The notes under the pieces were generated by a model. It was not told the DNA's origin. It made no database searches and saw only the letters and a list, made by a program, of their open reading frames with translations. Below, in pieces: positions 58,170-64,000 of a stretch of DNA of 64,000 nucleotides. This DNA is from Kribbella voronezhensis (GTDB lineage Bacteria > Actinomycetota > Actinomycetes > Propionibacteriales > Kribbellaceae). Every line of letters starts with the position of its first letter. The stretch's first letter is position 1. Made by a program: the position numbers and the translations under genes. The DNA lies in assembly GCF_004365175.1 (NCBI RefSeq), contig NZ_SOCE01000001.1:1227154-1291153 (forward strand), written 5' to 3'.

Positions 58170-61100
58170 TCAAACCGGGGTGGACGCCAGCTCCGGGGCA
58201 CTGACCTGCTGGTCGGTACCACTGTTGCCTGCGTCACCTTCATTACTGCTCGCGTTGCTCCGGCTACGGCTGCTCCGCCGCCTCCGGGTACTGCCGTTCC
58301 GCCCGGAGCTGTTCTGCTCGGAGCTGTTCTGCTCGGACTTCTCCTCCGAGCCGCTCCGGTCATCTGCCGAGGCGCTCCGGCCGTCTGCTGAGGCGCTCTG
58401 AGCGACCGTGGAAGACTCGCCGTCGGTCACCGCACCCTCGGCTCCACCGGTGTGCTTCTCGCCGTTGGCGAGGGTGGCTGCGGCGATCTGGGCCAGCTTC
58501 TGGGCGGCGTCACCGTTCGACGGCGTGTCGGCCGGCTCGGTGTGCTCGGCGACGTTCTCGCCCCGACCGCGACCGCGGCCGCGGCCCCGGCTGCGGGAGC
58601 TCTTCTTCGCGCCCTCGCCGTCACCGCCCTGGTCACCACCCTGCTGACCGCCCGAGTTCTGGCCGCCCGAATTCTGATTGCCTGAATTCTGATTACCCGA
58701 ATTCTGGCCGCCGGAGTTCTGCTGGCGGTTGCGGCCGTCGTCGGCGCGGCGGCGCGACTCCTTCGGCTCGTCGTGCAGGATCAGCCCGCGGCCACCGCAG
58801 TGGTCGCAGTTCTCGCTGAACGCCTCCAGCAGGCCGGTCCCGATCCGCTTGCGCGTCATCTGGACCAACCCGAGCGAAGTCACCTCGGCGACCTGGTGCT
58901 TGGTCCGGTCGCGGCCCAGGCACTCCACCAGCCGGCGCAAGACCAGGTCGCGGTTGAGCTCCAGCACCATGTCGATGAAGTCGATCACGATGATGCCGCC
59001 GATGTCGCGCAGTCGCAGCTGGCGGACGATCTCCTCGGCCGCTTCCAGGTTGTTCTTGGTCACCGTCTCCTCGAGGTTGCCCCCGGAGCCGGTGAACTTG
59101 CCGGTGTTGACGTCGACGACCGTCATCGCCTCGGTCCGGTCGATGATCAGCGAACCACCCGACGGCAGCCAGACCTTGCGGTCGAGCGCCTTCTTGATCT
59201 GCTCGTCGATCCGGTAGTTGGAGAACACGTCCCCGTCACCGGACCACTTCTCGACCCGCTCGGCCAGGTGCGGCGCGACGGACGCGACGTACTCCTTGAC
59301 CTGGTCGAAGGCGTCGTCGCCGGAGATGACCAGCTTGGTGAAGTCCTCGGTGAACAGGTCGCGGACGACGCGGATCAGCAGGTCCGGCTCGCCGTGCAGC
59401 AACTGCGGCGCCTGACCGGACTTCGACTTCTTGTCGATGTCCTCCCAGTACGCCTGCAGGCGGCTGACGTCGGCGGTCAGCTCCTCCTCGGTGGCGCCCT
59501 CGGCCGCGGTGCGCACGATCACGCCTGCCTCGTCCGGGACGATGTCCTTGAGGATGGTCTTCAGCCGGTTCCGCTCGGTGTCGGGCAGCTTGCGGCTGAT
59601 CCCGCCGTTGCCGCCGCGCGGCACGTACACGACGTACCGGCCGGGCAGGCTGATCTGGTTGGTGAGCCTGGCGCCCTTGTGGCCGATCGGGTCCTTGGTC
59701 ACCTGGACCAGGACCGCCTGGCCGGACTTGAGCACCGATTCGATCTTGCGCGGGCCGTTGCCGGCGCCGAGCGTCGCCCAGTCGACCTCACCGGCGTACA
59801 GGACTGCGTTGCGGCCCTTGCCGATGTCGATGAACGCGGCCTCCATGCTCGGCAGCACGTTCTGCACGCGGCCGAGGTACACGTTGCCGATCAGCGAGCT
59901 CTGCTCGGCCGTGGTCACGTAGTGCTCGACCAGCACGTTGTCCTCGGACACCGCGATCTGGGTCAGGTCGTCGCGGGCCCGGATCACCATCGTCCGCTCG
60001 ACCGACTCGCGCCGGGCCAGGAACTCGGCCTCGGTGACGATCGGCGCGCGGCGGCGGCCGGCGGCGCGACCCTCGCGGCGGCGCTGCTTCTTGGCCTCCA
60101 GCCGGGTCGAGCCCTCGACGGCGGTGATCTCGTTGGAGGTGTTCTTGCTGCGCGGCTCACGGACCCGTACGACGATCTCTTCCGGGTCGTCCGGCGCGGA
60201 GGCCGCTTCCTCGCCCTTGCGGCGACGGCGACGGCGGCGACGGCGCGACGAGCTGCCCGCGCCTTCCGCGTCGTCCTCTGCATCGTTGTGATCGTCGGTG
60301 TCGTCCGCGTCGGAGTGGCTCTCTGCCTCGTCCTCGGAGTCGTCGTCGTTCTCGTCGGCGCTGTCCTCGGAACCGTCCCCGGCCTTGCGGCGACGACGGC
60401 CACCGCGGCGACGGCGGCGACGACGGGTGCCCTCGGCACCGTCCTCGCCGTCGGCGTCATCCGCCTCGGCGTCGGACTCGGTGGCCTCGGTGTCGGTGGC
60501 GTCTTCCGGCTCGATCCGGCGGGCCTCTTCGAGGACCGGCTCGGCGCGGTCGGCGGCGACCTCTTCGGCATCGCGCGTACGGCGGCTGCGCCGACGGCTC
60601 CTGGTGGCCGGCTGCTCGTCCGCGGCCTCGACCGCGTCGGATTCGACGGCCGCGGTCTCGGTGGTCTCAGTGGCTTCAGCCGCGCGCTCGGCGGCGGTCG
60701 AGCGGCGCCGCGTACGACGTCCGCTCGGTGCGACGGCGTCGTCGGGGTCCGCGCCGGCCGGGGTCGCCTCGACCGGGCTGGTCGCGGCGGCCTGCGCCGG
60801 GACCTCGGTCGGAGCCTGGAACAGCACGGCGGCTGCGGCAGGCGCCCGACGCCGGCGACGGGTGGACGTCTCCGCGGGCGCTGCCAGGGCTGCGGCCTCG
60901 GCGGCCAGCGCCTCGGCAGCGGCGGCTTCGGCAGCCGCGGCGGCCTCGGCTTCGGCGAGGGCCTCCTCGTCGACCTCGGCTTCGGCGACAGCGTCGTCGG
61001 TGGCAGAACCGTCAGTGACCGGGGTGGTTCCCGCGTCGGCGACCGGACCGTCGGTCACAGGGGTGTCCTGGGCCTGCAGGTCGGCCTTGCGGGCGGCGGC

Positions 61101-61571
61101 GCTCTTGCGAGTGCTGCGCTTGCGCGTGGTCTTCGCCGGCGCGGCGACCTCAGCAGCGGCCTCGGGCGCGGGCTCAGCCTGCGCCGCCGGCTCGGTGGCT
61201 GATTCGTCAGTCAGTTCGGGGAAGGCGTCCTGCGACGCGGCGGCCTTCTTGGCCGGACGCTTGGCAGCGGCCTTTTTCACGGTCCGCTTGGCGGCCGTCT
61301 TCTTCGCGGCGCGCTTCGCCGGCGCGGGCGCCGGATCGGCGGACTCGGCGTCGGACTGCGTGCTGATCGCGGTCTCGACCGGCTCCGCGCTGTGGCTACC
61401 GGCCGTGTTGTCGGCGGTCTGCGCACCGGCGTCGGTGGGGGCGGCCTTCGCCGCGGCCTTCTTGGCCGGGCGCTTGCGGGCCGTCTTCTTGGCAGCCGCC
61501 TTGGCGGCCTGCTCGGGGGCGGTGGCGGCCGTGTCGGCCGTCTGGGTGTCGTTCGGCTCGTTTTCGAGCAT
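58170..61571 (-). CDS. rne: Ribonuclease E/G
   Basis: A 1133-residue protein; GAGGAGA lies before the ATG at 61571. Residues 1-540 are disordered: Lys/Ala repeats, acidic Ala-rich blocks and Arg-rich patches. The S1 domain (SLIGNVYLGRVQNVLPSMEAA) begins near 555, the catalytic DNase-I-like domain has IVIDFIDM near 860, and the zinc link is CDHCGGRG near 920. The tail has repeated NSGGQNSGNQ units and an Arg/Gly stretch. It makes the main endonucleolytic cuts in mRNA and rRNA, with the long arms as scaffolds. Confidence 0.95.
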   Translation of the reverse strand: MLENEPNDTQTADTAATAPEQAAKAAAKKTARKRPAKKAAAKAAPTDAGAQTADNTAGSHSAEPVETAISTQSDAESADPAPAPAKRAAKKTAAKRTVKKAAAKRPAKKAAASQDAFPELTDESATEPAAQAEPAPEAAAEVAAPAKTTRKRSTRKSAAARKADLQAQDTPVTDGPVADAGTTPVTDGSATDDAVAEAEVDEEALAEAEAAAAAEAAAAEALAAEAAALAAPAETSTRRRRRAPAAAAVLFQAPTEVPAQAAATSPVEATPAGADPDDAVAPSGRRTRRRSTAAERAAEATETTETAAVESDAVEAADEQPATRSRRRSRRTRDAEEVAADRAEPVLEEARRIEPEDATDTEATESDAEADDADGEDGAEGTRRRRRRRGGRRRRKAGDGSEDSADENDDDSEDEAESHSDADDTDDHNDAEDDAEGAGSSSRRRRRRRRRKGEEAASAPDDPEEIVVRVREPRSKNTSNEITAVEGSTRLEAKKQRRREGRAAGRRRAPIVTEAEFLARRESVERTMVIRARDDLTQIAVSEDNVLVEHYVTTAEQSSLIGNVYLGRVQNVLPSMEAAFIDIGKGRNAVLYAGEVDWATLGAGNGPRKIESVLKSGQAVLVQVTKDPIGHKGARLTNQISLPGRYVVYVPRGGNGGISRKLPDTERNRLKTILKDIVPDEAGVIVRTAAEGATEEELTADVSRLQAYWEDIDKKSKSGQAPQLLHGEPDLLIRVVRDLFTEDFTKLVISGDDAFDQVKEYVASVAPHLAERVEKWSGDGDVFSNYRIDEQIKKALDRKVWLPSGGSLIIDRTEAMTVVDVNTGKFTGSGGNLEETVTKNNLEAAEEIVRQLRLRDIGGIIVIDFIDMVLELNRDLVLRRLVECLGRDRTKHQVAEVTSLGLVQMTRKRIGTGLLEAFSENCDHCGGRGLILHDEPKESRRRADDGRNRQQNSGGQNSGNQNSGNQNSGGQNSGGQQGGDQGGDGEGAKKSSRSRGRGRGRGRGENVAEHTEPADTPSNGDAAQKLAQIAAATLANGEKHTGGAEGAVTDGESSTVAQSASADGRSASADDRSGSEEKSEQNSSEQNSSGRNGSTRRRRSSRSRSNASSNEGDAGNSGTDQQVSAPELASTPV

Positions 61572-61718
61572 GTGGTGCGGGTCTCCTCTGGCCCTCCGGC
61601 GCATCCTGCGACCCCTGTCACGGGTCCGGCGCAGCCAGAAAGCGGTCTCGGTCTCGCCGCTCCCGGCAGTCGATGCCCGGTCCGGCGGAAGCCTCCTGGT
61701 CCCGCTCCCCCGCGCTCG

Positions 61719-62546
61719 TCAGGGCACAGATGGAGCGGCGGCGTCGCCCTCCGCTACATGCGTCTGGTGGTCGACCGCCTGGCCGGTCGCGGTCGCCTGG
61801 GTGGCGTCGCGGTCACGAGCGAGCGGATCGTCCACAGTGCCGGTTGCCGCGAGAAGCGGGCCCTGGGCGAGCCTGGTCAGAAGAGCCGGGCCCGTCACCG
61901 GAAGCGTCGCTACTTCGAGCACGCCGGCGAGAACGTCGTCGGGTCTCACGGCCGGGGTTCCGTGCCGTAACACCACTTGCAGTATCGCACACGTCGCAAC
62001 CGGCGCCGGTTCACTGCCGACCGCGAGTCGGAGTACGGCGTCCCGACAGTCGAACGAGCGAAGTCCCCGCTTGGTCATGCGCTCGACCAGAATTTCCTCC
62101 CGGCCCAGGAACGCCTCGACCGCTCGCTGGGCCTCGGCCGGATCCACGCCTGGCAACGCGATCAGCCACTCGCTCGCCTCCAGCTGGTCGGCCAGCGAGC
62201 CGGGGCCCGCGACCACCACCTCGAGGATGTCGAGCCCGGGCGGCAACGCGGCGTCCAGCTCCGCCTTGACCTGCTCGGCATCGCGCTGCTGTGTGAGCGA
62301 GATCTCCAAGTACTCCGCCTCCGACGCAGCCCCGGTCGGCGCGGCACCGGCGTACGAGATCTTGGGGTGCGGGCTGAAGCCGTGCGAGAAGGCGACCGGC
62401 AGGTCCGCCCGCCGGACGGCGCGCTCGAACGCCCGCTGGAAGTCGCGGTGCGAGGTGAACCGCAGCCGCCCGCGCTTGGCGAAGCGGATCCGCAGCTTCT
62501 GCACGGCGGGAAGCTGCTGGGACGGCGGAGCCTGAACTGGTGCCAC
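61719..62546 (-). CDS. DUF2344 (TIGR03936) protein, tRNA/rRNA-modification partner
   Basis: A 275-residue protein opening KLRIRFAKRGRLRFTSHRDFQ, with FSHGFSPHPKISYA and GLDILEV, the signature of the TIGR03936 family that accompanies a radical SAM protein. Located upstream of rne as usual. The radical SAM partner (TIGR03960) is normally next to it but is not here; the neighbour is a divergent acyltransferase gene. Confidence 0.9.
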   Translation of the reverse strand: MAPVQAPPSQQLPAVQKLRIRFAKRGRLRFTSHRDFQRAFERAVRRADLPVAFSHGFSPHPKISYAGAAPTGAASEAEYLEISLTQQRDAEQVKAELDAALPPGLDILEVVVAGPGSLADQLEASEWLIALPGVDPAEAQRAVEAFLGREEILVERMTKRGLRSFDCRDAVLRLAVGSEPAPVATCAILQVVLRHGTPAVRPDDVLAGVLEVATLPVTGPALLTRLAQGPLLAATGTVDDPLARDRDATQATATGQAVDHQTHVAEGDAAAPSVP

Positions 62547-62715
62547 GCGCTCATTCTCGCAGCACCACCCACTCCGAGCGGAATCACCGCTGCGCGCATC
62601 GAGCCCCTGGCTGTACGGCGGAACTTCCGGGCGCCGGTTCGCCGCGCTCGCGAGGCGCCTACCCGGCGTCGTACGGCATCATGAGGGCTCGGGGAACGTG
62701 AGGGAGAGGACATCG

Positions 62716-63519
62716 ATGACGGAACCGGCGCAGTCGCCGCGGCCCGAACCGGACCGCACCACCGGAGTCGACGACCCTGGTGAAGGCGACGGCAAGGGCA
62801 TCTACTGGGTGCTGAAGCACGTGATCGTCGGCCCGCCGGTGCGGCGGTTGTTCCGGCCGAAGGTCGAGGGCGCGGAGAACATCCCGGTCACCGGTCCCGC
62901 GATCATCGCCAGCAACCACCTGTCCTACGCCGACTGGATCTTCATGCCGCTGGTCGTGCGCCGCCGGGTCACCTTCGTGGCCAAGTCCGACTACTTCACC
63001 GGTGCCGGCATCAAGGGCACCTTCCAGCGCGGGTTCTTCAAGGGCACCGGCCAGGTCCCGATCGACCGGTCCGGCGGCTCGGCGTCCGAGGGCGCGATCC
63101 GGGCCGGGATGAAGGTGCTCGAGCGCGGCGATCTGTTCGGCATCTACCCCGAGGGCACCCGCTCCCACGACGGCAAGCTCTACAAGGGCCGGACCGGCGT
63201 CGCCCGGCTGGCGCTGGAGGCGAAGGTGCCGGTGATCCCGTGCGGCGTGATCGGGACCGACGTGGTCGCGCCACCCGGCAAGATCGTCGCCTCGCTCGCC
63301 TCCCCGACGGTGAAGTTCGGCGAGCCGCTGGACTTCTCGCGGTACGACGGGATGGAAGGCGACCGGCTGATCCTGCGGGCCGTCACCGACGAGATCATGT
63401 ACCGGATCATGGAACTGTCCGGCCAGGAGTACGTCGACATGTACGCCACCAAGGCCAAGGCCCTGGAGGGCCGGGCGACCACCGGTGCCCCGAAGAAGGT
63501 CCGCAAGTCGGACACCTGA
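62716..63519 (+). CDS. 1-acyl-sn-glycerol-3-phosphate acyltransferase-like protein
   Basis: A 267-residue PlsC-type enzyme; GGGAGAGGA precedes the ATG. ASNHLSYADW holds the HxxxxD catalytic motif, GQVPIDRS is motif II, and FGIYPEGTRSHDGKLYKGRTG is motif III. It acylates lysophosphatidate or a related acceptor at the membrane. Followed 18 bases later by pheA. Confidence 0.9.
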   Translation: MTEPAQSPRPEPDRTTGVDDPGEGDGKGIYWVLKHVIVGPPVRRLFRPKVEGAENIPVTGPAIIASNHLSYADWIFMPLVVRRRVTFVAKSDYFTGAGIKGTFQRGFFKGTGQVPIDRSGGSASEGAIRAGMKVLERGDLFGIYPEGTRSHDGKLYKGRTGVARLALEAKVPVIPCGVIGTDVVAPPGKIVASLASPTVKFGEPLDFSRYDGMEGDRLILRAVTDEIMYRIMELSGQEYVDMYATKAKALEGRATTGAPKKVRKSDT

Positions 63520-63537
63520 TCCAGAGGGTGAGACAGC

Positions 63538-64000
63538 ATGGCGCTAGGCTGGGAAACCGTGGACGGACCGATCGCATACCAGGGTGAGCCAGGGGCCAAT
63601 TCGGCGATGGCGTGCACCGAGATGTTCCCCGAGCGGGAACAGTTGCCCTGTACAACGTTCGAGGACGCGCTGGAGGCGGTGAGCACCGGGCGCGCCGGGC
63701 TGGCGATGATCCCGGTCGACAACTCGATCGCCGGCCGGGTCGCCGACATCCATCACCTGCTGCCGGACTCCGGGCTGCACATCATCGGCGAGTTCTTCCT
63801 GCCTATCCACTTCCAGCTGATGGCGACGCCCGGGACGTCGATCGAGTCGATCCGGACCGTTCGCAGTCACGTGCACGCGCTCGGGCAGTGCCGCAAGATC
63901 ATCCGCGAGCACGGCTGGTCGACGGTCGTCGCCGACGACACCGCGGGGTCGGCGCGCGAGGTCTCCGAGCTGCAGGACCCGACGATCGCCGCGCTGTCGC
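63538..64000 (+). CDS. pheA: Prephenate dehydratase, N-terminal part (runs off the window)
   Basis: The frame is open to the last base. GPIAYQGEPGANSAMACTEMF is the conserved opening of prephenate dehydratase; FEDALEAVSTGRAGLAMIPV, DNSIAGRVADIHHLL and VRSHVHALGQC follow in the expected order. It converts prephenate to phenylpyruvate in phenylalanine synthesis. The catalytic TRF region and ACT domain lie beyond the window. Confidence 0.93.
   Translation, partial: MALGWETVDGPIAYQGEPGANSAMACTEMFPEREQLPCTTFEDALEAVSTGRAGLAMIPVDNSIAGRVADIHHLLPDSGLHIIGEFFLPIHFQLMATPGTSIESIRTVRSHVHALGQCRKIIREHGWSTVVADDTAGSAREVSELQDPTIAALS

Noticed and set aside
58773..61202. 809-residue frame on the plus strand opposite rne
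   Set aside because: It is the antisense shadow of the Ala/Arg/Glu-rich rne gene; high GC leaves few stops. Composition is low-complexity and there is no domain.

Overview
The window comes from a high-GC Gram-positive actinomycete. The right-hand third carries a conserved housekeeping block on the minus strand, in transcription order: DUF2344, rne, rplU, rpmA, obgE, proB, proA and then nadD, rsfS and a histidine phosphatase. Gene content and small companion proteins fit Propionibacteriales (Kribbella-like), but the genus is an inference. The left two-thirds is accessory DNA: short overlapping genes, toxin and defence genes, and two mobile elements lying side by side at one tRNA-Ala gene.

Region 1 (1-11.3 kb): the end of a NUDIX hydrolase, a TPR-type XRE regulator diverging from an operon of four very short overlapping genes, then a three-gene polymorphic-toxin locus (ESX-like small protein, DddA/SCP1.201-type DNA cytidine deaminase, Imm1 immunity protein). 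After it come a YbaK-type deacylase with an unknown partner, and an XRE regulator overlapping a 1294-residue NACHT-like NTPase.

Region 2 (about 11.5-23.6 kb) looks like a mobilisable or conjugative element with a large serine integrase. It has a four-gene lipoprotein/membrane/VWA module, a VirD4/HerA-type coupling ATPase, a Replic_Relax protein, a beta-class DNA methyltransferase, the antirestriction protein ArdA, and an XRE repressor plus ImmA-like protease. Near-identical palindromes overlap the promoter of the transfer operon and the promoter of the repressor, so one XRE/ImmA switch probably controls both.

Region 3 (23,669-47,340) is a complete actinomycete integrative and conjugative element in tRNA-Ala(GGC). 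It is bounded by a perfect 47-bp direct repeat of the tRNA 3' part and has a tyrosine integrase, Xis, Prim-Pol and DUF3987 replication proteins, and a TraB-like FtsK translocase. A 23-bp repeat near each end probably marks integrase arm sites. Its cargo (24.1-33.1 kb) is a defence island: an NLR-like NB-ARC/TPR protein with a small amyloid-like adaptor, an AAA+TOPRIM pair, two HEPN-type genes, and a PIN-like gene broken by one base in a homopolymer. A dispersed inverted motif (GGAGATGCCCC with its complement) occurs in four pairs, and I saw it only in this element.

Region 4 (47.3-64 kb) is chromosomal: tRNA-Ala, central metabolism and ribosome genes, an Lrp regulator, an MFS exporter, a phosphopantetheinyl transferase, an acyltransferase, and the start of prephenate dehydratase at the right edge.
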